Shown: piece after piece, positions 1-7,481 of the stretch
Numbering within the stretch: the first letter of the stretch is position 1
How the letters are laid out: each line of letters opens with the position of its first letter
Source of the DNA: an uncultured Chloroflexota bacterium
GTDB taxonomy: Bacteria > Chloroflexota > UBA4733
Assembly (NCBI GenBank): GCA_937967325.1
Contig: CALBSQ010000361.1
Coordinates: 1 to 64,000 of the forward strand
DNA length: 64,000 bases
Direction: 5' to 3'
Program-made: the position numbers and the translations under genes
The notes under the pieces: generated by a model
Database searches by the model: none
Told to the model about the DNA's origin: nothing
What the model saw: only the letters and a program-made list of their open reading frames with translations

Positions 1-31
1 CCCGCGGCGCAACAAGCCTGGCTGACGGCGA

Positions 32-493
32 CTACGGCTGGAGCGGCTGCGACTGCGGCATGCCGATCAGCCGGCAGGCGTCACCGGTCGTGCATCCGGC
101 TAGCGCCCGGATGGCGTTGACGTCCCATTTCGCCGCGTGGCCATTGCGAGAGTCGCGCACGGTCACGTAGCTCACTTTCTGGGCCCTGTCGAGCAGCATA
201 TCGATCTTCGCGCTGTCCTTGGCGACATCCAACGTTGCCGAGGACTCATGGCCACCATCAGGGGTAACGACGACCGCGGGGATCAATGTCTCGATCGCGG
301 TTCCGGCAGTCGCGAGGATCGTAATCTGCAGGTGGAGCTGACTCAACCCCGGGCGTAGAGACACCAGGCGCACGGTGAGATCGGGAGCCAGCGCATAGGA
401 TTGACCGGCGTTCAGCATGGATATCTGGCCCCCGCATGCCGACAGCACGGGCAAAGCCAGCAGACAGGCAAGCACCCGGACCAACACGTGCAT
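32..493 (-). CDS. Small predicted lipoprotein of unknown function
   Basis: The product is about 153 residues. I chose the ATG at 493 because a GGAGAGG ribosome binding site lies six bases upstream and the next residues form a lipoprotein signal peptide: a hydrophobic stretch ending in the lipobox LSAC. An upstream in-frame ATG would add an Arg-rich segment that does not fit a signal peptide. After the Cys the protein looks like one beta-rich domain (alternating hydrophobics such as LTVRLVSL and QLHLQITIL), with two Cys near the C-terminus (CTTGDAC). It is predicted to be anchored on the outer face of the cytoplasmic membrane. I do not recognise the family. It is transcribed away from the DPSL gene, so the two may share the intergenic region. 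Confidence 0.7.
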   Translation of the reverse strand: MHVLVRVLACLLALPVLSACGGQISMLNAGQSYALAPDLTVRLVSLRPGLSQLHLQITILATAGTAIETLIPAVVVTPDGGHESSATLDVAKDSAKIDMLLDRAQKVSYVTVRDSRNGHAAKWDVNAIRALAGCTTGDACRLIGMPQSQPLQP

Positions 494-668
494 AGGTGGC
501 CTCTCCGGCCGCCGGATTAGAGGACGGCAGGTGGACGAACGCCGCTCGGACATCTCAAACGCTCTTCCTATTATGGTACCCCAAGGAGGCCCGCGATGTA
601 ATGACTACCGGGCCGACCCGTGTGGGATAAACCTCCCACGCACTCGGTTTTGCAACACGCCTGCCACC

Positions 669-709
669 TCGCAATTGTCGTGCCTTGCTAATTGGCACAC
701 AATTGGCGA
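669..709. promoter_or_regulatory. Imperfect inverted repeat upstream of the DPSL gene, possible operator
   Basis: The arms align as TCGC-AATTGTCGTGCC (669-684) and the reverse complement of 694-709, TCGCCAATTGT-GTGCC. Each arm is 16 bases with one single-base offset on each side, and the spacer is nine bases. The site ends 43 bp before the DPSL start codon and about 175 bp from the divergent lipoprotein start. Symmetry of this length in a promoter region usually marks a dimeric repressor or activator site. The regulator is not known; an oxidative-stress or metal regulator is only inferred from the downstream gene. Confidence 0.5.
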
Positions 710-752
710 CCATGGGGGTCGCTCCTGTATGGGTTGCAGGACGGAAGGAGTA

Positions 753-1430
753 ATGTTGGCAGACACGGCGAAACCACACGCTCAGGGACGCGTGCCCCAT
801 GGCGACCTTACCCAGCGGGTCGGCGTGGAGCAGATCAGCGCTCGGGGCGTCGATGTGGATACCCTGATTGAGAAGCTCGTCGACGCCGCGGGCGCTGAGT
901 TCACCACCTACTACTACTACACGATCCTGCGCATGTACCTGGCGGGGGAGGAGGACTACAAGGAGATTTGTGAGGACGCTCGTCTGGAGGATCGCGCCCA
1001 CTTCGAGCTGATCACCCCGCGCATCTACGAGCTGGGCGGGACGATCCCCTATGACATCCGCACCTTGGCCGACCGCGCCGGCTGCCCCGACGCCTACTTG
1101 CCGGGGAGCAGCAACGGACAGCACGCTATGGCCAACCCGCGCGACATCGTGACCAACGCCTCGGCGGCGCAGATCCTGGAGGTGCTCCTGGAGGCTGAGC
1201 GGTGTGCCATCCGGACTTGGAGCGAGGTCTGCGACCTCACCTTTGGCAAGGACCCGCGCACCTACGACATGGCCATGCGCATCCTGAACGAGGAGGTCGA
1301 GCACGAAGCCTGGTTCATCGAGCTGCTCAGCAAGGAGCGCGACGGCGTGAGCCGGCCTTCCGGCCACTTCCGCCGCGGCGCGCCCGGCGACGCCCCCTAC
1401 AGCAAGAACCACGGCTTCTACAACCCGTAA
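753..1430 (+). CDS. Dps-like ferritin-fold protein (DPSL/thioferritin type)
   Basis: 225 residues. The start at 753 follows GGAAGGAG with correct spacing; the longer open frame upstream runs through the promoter and is not coding. It is a ferritin-like four-helix protein with diiron ligands in two E...ExxxH sets: E49 and ED80RAH83 in the first half, E147/E149 and NEEVEH (179-184) in the second. The Cys pair C151 and C160 fits the thioferritin (DPSL) group, which carries a conserved Cys pair near the diiron site. DPSL proteins form 12-subunit cages that consume peroxide while oxidising iron. The C-terminal tail (RPSGHFRRG, PYSKN) resembles other DPSL proteins. A ferredoxin gene follows after one base, suggesting an electron partner. 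Function is inferred from family motifs. Confidence 0.85.
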   Translation: MLADTAKPHAQGRVPHGDLTQRVGVEQISARGVDVDTLIEKLVDAAGAEFTTYYYYTILRMYLAGEEDYKEICEDARLEDRAHFELITPRIYELGGTIPYDIRTLADRAGCPDAYLPGSSNGQHAMANPRDIVTNASAAQILEVLLEAERCAIRTWSEVCDLTFGKDPRTYDMAMRILNEEVEHEAWFIELLSKERDGVSRPSGHFRRGAPGDAPYSKNHGFYNP

Positions 1431-1431
1431 G

Positions 1432-1851
1432 GTGGCCGGTGATACCACCTACCAGGTGGTATTTCTCATGCCGCGGGGGGAGGTCAGCGTGCCGGTGCGC
1501 GACGACGAGTTCATCCTCGCCGCCGCGCGCCGCCAAGGGCTCGAGCTCCCCAGCCTCTGCGAGCAAGGGTGGTGCATCACCTGCGCCGTCGAGCTGCTGG
1601 AAGGTGAGGTCGACCAGTCGGCCTCCCGCCGCTTCTACCAGGACGACCGCGAGGCTGGTTTCGCCCTCATCTGCACGGGCATGCCCCGGTCCAACTTGCG
1701 ACTCCGGCCCGGCGCCACCGAGAAGATGCGGGCTTTCCGTATCTCGCGACGGCTGCCCGTGCCGCGCGGCACGGGACTGCGTGGGGCCGTACGAGGGAAC
1801 CTCTCCCCCTACGCCTCCCCTTCGAAGGGAGGGGAGCTTGAACGGGAATGA
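1432..1851 (+). CDS. Plant-type [2Fe-2S] ferredoxin
   Basis: 139 residues from a GTG start one base after the DPSL stop. The start keeps the first beta strand (TYQVVFLMP), which an internal ATG at 1468 would remove. The cluster ligands fit the plant-type pattern Cx4Cx2Cx29C exactly: C43, C48, C51 and C81. The fold core ends near residue 100. Residues 121 onward are encoded inside a repeat element (1793-1974) and are probably an acquired tail without function. No clear Shine-Dalgarno site precedes the GTG, so translation is probably coupled to DPSL. It likely passes single electrons in the cytoplasm, plausibly to or from the DPSL cage; that partnership is inferred from position alone. Confidence 0.88.
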   Translation: MAGDTTYQVVFLMPRGEVSVPVRDDEFILAAARRQGLELPSLCEQGWCITCAVELLEGEVDQSASRRFYQDDREAGFALICTGMPRSNLRLRPGATEKMRAFRISRRLPVPRGTGLRGAVRGNLSPYASPSKGGELERE

Positions 1852-1974
1852 TCGTCCCCTACCATTGCAGACACCACTGGCGCCACCCGGAAGAGCATCC
1901 AGCCTGTCCGTTGAGGCTCCCCTCCCTTCCTACCGTATCGGTGGGGACTGGGGAGGGTGGGGAGAGGTTCCCTC
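1793..1974. repeat. Inverted-repeat element (MITE/REP-like) covering two convergent gene ends
   Basis: Perfect 16-bp terminal inverted repeats, GAGGGAACCTCTCCCC at 1793-1808 and its reverse complement at 1959-1974, bound a 182-bp element. A second nested pair of 13 bp lies inside (AAGGGAGGGGAGC at 1825-1837, complement at 1916-1928). The element supplies the last 19 codons and the stop of the ferredoxin gene. The stop of the converging oxidoreductase gene lies on its right edge. It encodes no transposase. It may also act as a two-way terminator. Confidence 0.7.
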
Positions 1975-3010
1975 ATGGTAGCTCCACCGGCACCCAGCGG
2001 TGCTCGCGCATTGACTGGTAGGCGGCGTCGATGATCACGTTGACGGCCACGCCGTCCGCGAAGGTTTCGCGCGGCATCTCGCCACGGGCGACGCATTCCA
2101 CAAAATGCTTCATCTCCTCGTGGTAGCCGTAGACGCGCGCTTCGTCCGGTAGTGGAAATACCCAGCCGCTGTTGGACTCGGCCTTCTCCAGCAGGTAGCT
2201 GCCGGTGCCGCGAACGAACGCGTTGATGGGCGTCGAGCGCGTGACGTCGGTGAAGATGCTCCCTTCGGAGCCGAACACCTCGTTGCGCAAGTCCAGCGAG
2301 CCTCGCGCCGTCCAGCTCAGCTCGCTCTGGCCCAGCGCGCCGTTCTCGAACCGCAACAGCACCACCGCGTTGTCCTCGGCGGTGGTCTTGTCGGCGTGCA
2401 TCAAGGTGTCGCCCCAGGCCAATACCTCCACCGGCTTGAGGTCCTTGCCGATGAAGTAGCGCGCCGCCTCAATGGTGTGGCAGCCCATGTCCAGCAAGGC
2501 CCCGCCGCCCGCTTCTTCGGCGTCCCAGAAGTGCGGCGCGTGCGGGCCGGCGTGCGCCTCGCGTGAGCGCACCGTCAGGACACGCCCGATCGCCCCTTCG
2601 TCGATGAGATGCTTGGCGCGAATGACCGCCGGGCTGAAGACTTCCGTCTCCGCGTAGCCGTGGAGGACGCCGGCCCGCTGCACCGCCGCCAGCATCTGGC
2701 GCGCCTCGTGGGCATTGCGTCCCAACGGCTTGGTACAGACGACGTGCTTCTGGTGTTGGGCGGCCAGACGCGCCGCCTCCAGGTGTATCCTGTTCGGTAA
2801 GGCAATCAGCACCAGATCGATATCCTGGCGAGCGACCACCGCGGCCATATCCGTAGCGGACTCCGGAATGCCCCAGCGATCGGCAAACGTCGCCGCCCTC
2901 GCGGCGTCACGCCCATACACGGCGACGACACGCTGGTTTGGGACTTCCGCCAGCCCTTGCATGTAGAAGGTGGCGACGAAGCCGGATCCGAGAAGCCCGA
3001 TGTTGACCAT
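1973..3010 (-). CDS. Gfo/Idh/MocA family NAD(P)-dependent oxidoreductase
   Basis: 345 residues. An AAAGGA site lies nine bases before the ATG at 3010 but only three before an alternative ATG at 3016, so I use 3010. The N-terminal Rossmann domain starts with VNIGLLGSGFVATFY, and the family motif KPL follows as VVCTKPLGRN near residue 95. The C-terminal alpha/beta domain carries GGGALLDMGCHTIEAARY, the usual DxxxH substrate-site segment. Members oxidise or isomerise sugars, inositols and related polyols; the substrate cannot be read from the sequence. It is divergent from a PfkB kinase gene, so the pair may belong to one sugar pathway. A second, unrelated-looking member lies at 62289-63266. Confidence 0.88.
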   Translation of the reverse strand: MVNIGLLGSGFVATFYMQGLAEVPNQRVVAVYGRDAARAATFADRWGIPESATDMAAVVARQDIDLVLIALPNRIHLEAARLAAQHQKHVVCTKPLGRNAHEARQMLAAVQRAGVLHGYAETEVFSPAVIRAKHLIDEGAIGRVLTVRSREAHAGPHAPHFWDAEEAGGGALLDMGCHTIEAARYFIGKDLKPVEVLAWGDTLMHADKTTAEDNAVVLLRFENGALGQSELSWTARGSLDLRNEVFGSEGSIFTDVTRSTPINAFVRGTGSYLLEKAESNSGWVFPLPDEARVYGYHEEMKHFVECVARGEMPRETFADGVAVNVIIDAAYQSMREHRWVPVELP

Positions 3011-3140
3011 GTGCATAATTCCTTTCGTGCTGAAGGACCACCGAAGCCAGTAGCCGGATCGCCGCTGCGCACATCATAATGGAGATGTCTGGACCGTGCA
3101 TGCACACGGCAGGGGCAGGCGCGCGGACCTGGAGCGATTG

Positions 3141-4127
3141 ATGGCGGATGTCCTCTGCTTCGGCAACCTGCAGTGCGACGTGCTGTGCCGGCCGCTGATC
3201 GCATTGCCGGAGCCGGGGGCGTTGCGCATGCTCGACGCCATCGATGTCACGCTGAGCGGCAACGGCGGGAACGTCGCGGCGGCGCTGGCACGGCTCGGCG
3301 TCGAAGTATCGCTCGCCGGCTACAGCGGCGCCGACGTCATCGGTGAGCAGTTCCGAGCGACCCTTGCCGCCCAAGGCGTCCGTGTCGACAGGCTGCTCCG
3401 GCACCCATCGGCCGGCAGCGGCACGTCCGTCATTGCCCTGGCCCCCAACGGCGAGCGCACCATCGTGTTCGTCAACGGCGCCAACGCCCTCTTTGATCTC
3501 GACGACGTACCCGACGAATGGCTGGAAGGAACAGGAGTGGTCTTTGCCGGCAGCGTCTTCGTGCTGCCCCAATTCACCGGCGAAACGGTTGGCCGCTTGT
3601 TCACCCGCGCGCAAGGCCGCGGCGCCAAGACGGTCCTAAACGTCTGCTGGGACGGCGAGCGCCGTGGCCTGCCCTTCCTGATACCGGCGCTGGAGGAAAC
3701 CGACTATCTGGTGCTCAATCACGATGAAGGCCGCCAACTCACCGGGCATGAAGCTCCGGATGCCATTCTCGACCGCCTAAACGTGCATGTACGCGGCACA
3801 ACGATCATGACGCTGGGACCGGACGGTTGTTGCCTGCGCGAAGAGGGGACGCTGCGCCAAGTCCCGGCACTGCCGGTGGAGGCGACCGACTGCACGGGCG
3901 CCGGAGATTGCTTCGTGGCCGGTTTCATCGCCGGCCTCGTCAAGGGCCTCCCACCGGCGGCGTGCGCGCGACTCGGCTGCCGCGTTGCCGCCTGCGCGGT
4001 CACCGGCCCCGGCGCCTATACCCGCGTCCCGCCGCTATCCGAAATCGACGGCAGTGCTGAAGGCGGCTCGCAGGCCGACGCGACATCGGGCCACAACAAA
4101 GAAAATGGAGCTGCGAATGGCAGATAA
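3141..4127 (+). CDS. PfkB-family carbohydrate kinase
   Basis: 328 residues. The ATG at 3141 follows GGAG at a spacing of six; an upstream in-frame ATG adds 15 residues unlike the family. Both PfkB signatures are present: the N-terminal SGNGGNVAAALARLG (39-53) and the C-terminal DCTGAGDCFVAGFIAG, where D256 would be the catalytic base and GAGD forms the anion hole. The protein phosphorylates a sugar or nucleoside with ATP; the ribokinase-like family does not reveal which. Its 3' end overlaps the next gene by 11 bases, so the two are translationally coupled. The divergent Gfo/Idh/MocA gene suggests a role in sugar or polyol use. Confidence 0.87.
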   Translation: MADVLCFGNLQCDVLCRPLIALPEPGALRMLDAIDVTLSGNGGNVAAALARLGVEVSLAGYSGADVIGEQFRATLAAQGVRVDRLLRHPSAGSGTSVIALAPNGERTIVFVNGANALFDLDDVPDEWLEGTGVVFAGSVFVLPQFTGETVGRLFTRAQGRGAKTVLNVCWDGERRGLPFLIPALEETDYLVLNHDEGRQLTGHEAPDAILDRLNVHVRGTTIMTLGPDGCCLREEGTLRQVPALPVEATDCTGAGDCFVAGFIAGLVKGLPPAACARLGCRVAACAVTGPGAYTRVPPLSEIDGSAEGGSQADATSGHNKENGAANGR

Positions 4128-5397
4128 CAGCTATCGCTACGCCGGGCTGCGGCGGGTTGACGCCCCCGGCCTCTCGGTGGCGCAAGTATCCGAGCGCCTG
4201 CGCCGGTTTGCCTATGTGGAGCGACGCCTGATGCGCCTGCTGGCGTCTCGCATCGTGACCGTTGCGGAGCGGGACGTAAAGGTGCTCCTGGCGAGGCTGC
4301 TATACGAGGCAGCGTTGCACGCCGACGGCTGGCGTACGCGCATCCAGGAGCTGCGCACCAACAAGAGCAAGCTGGAAGGGGCGCCCGACCCAGCGTTGGA
4401 AATCCTCTTCGACGAGGCTGAGCACTTGCCCGGCGCCTATGCGTTCCTCAGCGTGCTGCGCCATCTGCTGCTGCCGGCGCTCGCCGACGCCTACCGCGCG
4501 CATGTTCAACTGACCAACGACCTGGCCGACTACGGCAGCGTCCGTCTGCTCCGGCAGGCGCTAGCCGACCAGGAAGAGCACCTCCGGCTCGTGACGTTGG
4601 CGCTCGCCGGCCTGGCGGACGGCGACGAGGATCGACGTCTCGCAGCAGACTGGAGGGCCAAGCTCTCCGCGTACCTCGCCGCCGCTGGTGGGATCGACGG
4701 CACACAGGCGCGTGCGAAGGAGCTGCCGCGGGCCTTCTCGATCAACCCGTATCGGATACCGCACGCGGTAGTGCGCGACGAATCGCTGTCGCGGGTCTGG
4801 GACTACGTTGCCCCACCGCTGGATCAGGCGCCACAGCACCTCGACTACATGATGGGGCTGCGCCTCAGCGAGATCAACGTGGCGGAAGGTCTCGCCATCG
4901 TGCTCTTCGAGACGGCGGATATGCCCTGGAGCTTCTACCTGGACATCTCTCGCCACTGCTGGGATGAGATGCGCCACTCGCTCTTCGGCGAGTCCGGCAT
5001 TGAGGCGACCTATGGCAGTCGCGCGGCAGTACCGATGCGCGACTACGAGGGCGTCTTCGCTATGGAAGCCCCACCACTCGAACAGTACGCGGTACTCGGC
5101 CTGGAGGTGGAAGGCAAGAACATGAAATACCCGCCCGGCAAGCGGCAGGAGTGGGAGTTCGCCCGCGACATCGCGAAGCACCCGCTCATGACCACCTTCC
5201 AGGACTTCGATTGGGCCGACGAGGTCGTCCACGTCAACATCGCCCGCCGCCAGCTCGATACCTGGTTCGACGGCGGTCTCAAGGCGATCAGCGGCTTCGC
5301 CAAGAAAGGCAAGGAGCACCGCACCCAGGTCAAGCGCCGGCAAGCTCCGACGGCGATCCCGCACCCGGAGCCGGTCGGGCGCAGCGGCCAGGCCTGA
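4117..5397 (+). CDS. Ferritin-like protein of unknown function
   Basis: 426 residues. The ATG at 4117 has GGAG six bases upstream and lies inside the kinase gene; an ATG at 4105 has no such site. The sequence is almost entirely helical. Two ferritin-like segments are visible: an N-terminal one rich in E and H (LYEAALHADGW, DEAEHLPGAYAF, DQEEHLRLV) and a second with EINVAEGLAIVLFETADM followed by RHCWDEMRHSLFGE, a classic ExxH metal-binding helix. No membrane segment or signal peptide is present. It could be a diiron or manganese oxidase or hydroxylase, but I cannot name the reaction. Coupling to a sugar kinase is unusual for ferritin-like proteins. Confidence 0.65.
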   Translation: MADNSYRYAGLRRVDAPGLSVAQVSERLRRFAYVERRLMRLLASRIVTVAERDVKVLLARLLYEAALHADGWRTRIQELRTNKSKLEGAPDPALEILFDEAEHLPGAYAFLSVLRHLLLPALADAYRAHVQLTNDLADYGSVRLLRQALADQEEHLRLVTLALAGLADGDEDRRLAADWRAKLSAYLAAAGGIDGTQARAKELPRAFSINPYRIPHAVVRDESLSRVWDYVAPPLDQAPQHLDYMMGLRLSEINVAEGLAIVLFETADMPWSFYLDISRHCWDEMRHSLFGESGIEATYGSRAAVPMRDYEGVFAMEAPPLEQYAVLGLEVEGKNMKYPPGKRQEWEFARDIAKHPLMTTFQDFDWADEVVHVNIARRQLDTWFDGGLKAISGFAKKGKEHRTQVKRRQAPTAIPHPEPVGRSGQA

Positions 5398-5413
5398 CCA
5401 GCGAGGGCTCTTT

Positions 5414-6103
5414 CTAGGTTGACCGTGTAGCTGCCCCGTACTGGGCATAGGTCGCCAGGCAAAGCCCAAGGCGATCGATGGCCCCTCGAATGCGTGGATC
5501 AGTGAGCGTGCGGACTTCGGCTTCCCGCTCGTGGAGGTAGACCGACCGGAAGTCGGGTGAACGGTAACCGGGGTGACAAGAGAACTCCGTCCAGCCGTCG
5601 CCAGCCTCCTCCGCCAGCAGGCGCTCCAGGAAGGGGACGCTCACGTACTCCAGGTTGGTGACGAGCCACTCCCATTGGGCATAGAACCCTCCCACGAAGC
5701 GCACACTGCCGGTGGCGCGCAGCGGCACGCCGAGCGGCTCAACTAGCTCTTGAAACACTGGAAGCAACGCCGCGCCGCGATGGGCGTGGCGGTGCGAATC
5801 CACGTGAGTCGGTAACCGTCGGGCGAGCCGGTAGAACTCGTCCACCTGCCGCCGGAACTCGTCGCGCACCGCTCCGAGGTCGGAGACATCGAATTCCCGC
5901 TCATCCTCGCCCCAGACGTCCCAGTGCAAGCCAACGGCGAGGGCCGGGTGCTCGCGGATCAAGGTCGCCGCCTCCTCTACCGCCCGCCCCGTCACCATGA
6001 GGCTGGCGCTGGTGACAACGCCACGCGTGTGGCACTCGATGATGCCACGGTTGATGCCGGTCGAGGCGCCGAAGTCGTCGGCGTTGAAAATGACGTATCG
6101 CAC
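5414..6103 (-). CDS. ChbG/HpnK (YdjC) family carbohydrate deacetylase
   Basis: About 229 residues from a GTG at 6103, preceded by GGGAGG. Starting there gives the standard family N-terminus RYVIFNADDFG. Metal-binding motifs are the NADDFG Asp pair, VGLHWDVW, and THVDSHRHAH, all at expected places. The C-terminal FSCHPGY motif completes the active site. Known members (ChbG, HpnK) remove N-acetyl groups from chito-oligosaccharides or acetylated lipid sugars through a divalent metal. It is the last gene of the minus-strand glycan operon, 115 bp after the preceding glycosyltransferase, so it probably trims an acetylated sugar of that glycan. Confidence 0.85.
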   Translation of the reverse strand: MRYVIFNADDFGASTGINRGIIECHTRGVVTSASLMVTGRAVEEAATLIREHPALAVGLHWDVWGEDEREFDVSDLGAVRDEFRRQVDEFYRLARRLPTHVDSHRHAHRGAALLPVFQELVEPLGVPLRATGSVRFVGGFYAQWEWLVTNLEYVSVPFLERLLAEEAGDGWTEFSCHPGYRSPDFRSVYLHEREAEVRTLTDPRIRGAIDRLGLCLATYAQYGAATRST

Positions 6104-6218
6104 ATTACCTCCCGCCTTCTGTAGCCCCGGGGTCCCCTCGTGGGTCACTTGTCAGGCGTGTCGCCGTTCGCAGCCCGTTCCGGCTGGCACAATGGCCACT
6201 CCCGTGGCACCTGGCCCG

Positions 6219-7397
6219 CTAGATGCCCACCTTGGTGAGCACGTCGCCAACCACCCGCTCCGCGGAGAAATGGGACTCCGCGATGGCGCGCGCAGCGCGG
6301 CACTGTCCCGAGTAGTCCGCCGCGATGGCATCGAGCGCGGCCAGAACGTCGTCCACGGTCCGGAAGGCGAACAGCCCCCGGCCGGTCGGCAGGACGTTCC
6401 CGAAGCCGGTGTCCTGGGTGATGACCGGCTTTCCGGAAGCGAGGTAACAGGCGCTGCGATCGCTGAACCAGCCGCTGCGCAGGCGAATGTTCTGATCTTT
6501 GGCCACGGTGAACTCACCGCGAGAGCCGCGGATGTAGTCACGGTACGGGACAATGTCTCGCGACAGGGACATGGCGTCGACGACATGCCAGCCGTGCGCC
6601 CGCAGGAGACGCAACACCTCCGCGTCGTCGCAGGCGAGCGCCAATTCCAGTGGCACCGCGGTCCGCCGAGGTAAGTCGAGAAATTTGAGGAACTCGAGGT
6701 GTTTGCTCCAGTAGTACGTCTCGCCGTTCCAGACGATGTCTTTGTCGGACTGCTGCCAGCTCCCGATGGTGGTGAATCGCGTCCCTGCGGCCGGAGGCAC
6801 CGTCTCGGGCGCCCACCAATCCAGCACGATGGGCTGGCGAGTTGGATGGTAGGCAAAGCGCCCTACCGGGACGCCACAGTCGGGCGCGCCCAGGTTCTCG
6901 CCGTAGCTGAAATGGTGGGTATGGGCGCTCAACAGGTCGATGGTGAACTGGCGCCCCTGCGCGACTTCGATCTCCGGCAGGACGGGGTCCGTCTCGAGAT
7001 AGATGCGCACGGGCACCCGCAGGTGCTCCTCGCGGAGCACCGTCGCGCCGGTAAGGTTCACCAGCGCGTCCGCACGCCGCCACAGCTGCTCCATCTCGGC
7101 CTCGGACCGTCCATAGTGGCGGCCGTCTTGGGCCGCGGCACGGTAGGCCCAGCGATCCGGCAGTCCACACCACGCCATGAGCCGGGCGATGTAGTTGACG
7201 GTGTAGGTTGGGTCGTCGGTGATCGTGTTCTGCACGGGGTCGTAGGGCCAGTCGCCGGTATCCTCAACGTAGTACACGTCGTAGCCCAGCCGGCGGAAGC
7301 CTTCCAGATAATGCAACACCTGCCAGGCGACACCGGCAAAGGGTGTGCCCCCCATCATTCCGAGCACCACCAGGACGCCCTTAGGCGGTCGCAGCAT
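6219..7397 (-). CDS. Glycosyltransferase-like protein (GT-B fold), related to the two downstream copies
   Basis: 392 residues. The N-terminus VLVVLGMMGGTPFAGVAWQ and the C-terminal part (CYLASGKPVITQDTGFG followed by RGLFAF, then FSAERVVGDVL) match the nucleotide-sugar half of GT-B glycosyltransferases. It shares architecture and motifs with the proteins at 10130 and 11465 (DWWAPETVPP, FTTIGSW, SRGEFTVAKDQNIRLRSGWFSDRSACYLASGKP) but is clearly divergent from them. No signal peptide or membrane segment is seen, so it is likely cytoplasmic or peripheral. In this operon it should add a sugar to the exported glycan. Donor and acceptor are unknown. Confidence 0.72.
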   Translation of the reverse strand: MLRPPKGVLVVLGMMGGTPFAGVAWQVLHYLEGFRRLGYDVYYVEDTGDWPYDPVQNTITDDPTYTVNYIARLMAWCGLPDRWAYRAAAQDGRHYGRSEAEMEQLWRRADALVNLTGATVLREEHLRVPVRIYLETDPVLPEIEVAQGRQFTIDLLSAHTHHFSYGENLGAPDCGVPVGRFAYHPTRQPIVLDWWAPETVPPAAGTRFTTIGSWQQSDKDIVWNGETYYWSKHLEFLKFLDLPRRTAVPLELALACDDAEVLRLLRAHGWHVVDAMSLSRDIVPYRDYIRGSRGEFTVAKDQNIRLRSGWFSDRSACYLASGKPVITQDTGFGNVLPTGRGLFAFRTVDDVLAALDAIAADYSGQCRAARAIAESHFSAERVVGDVLTKVGI

Positions 7398-7481
7398 GCC
7401 TCATCACCTCCCTCCGTGCCCGAACTGCCCATACCCCTTCCTCGCGGGAGACCCGGACCAGTCACGATGGCCCATCAGCGG

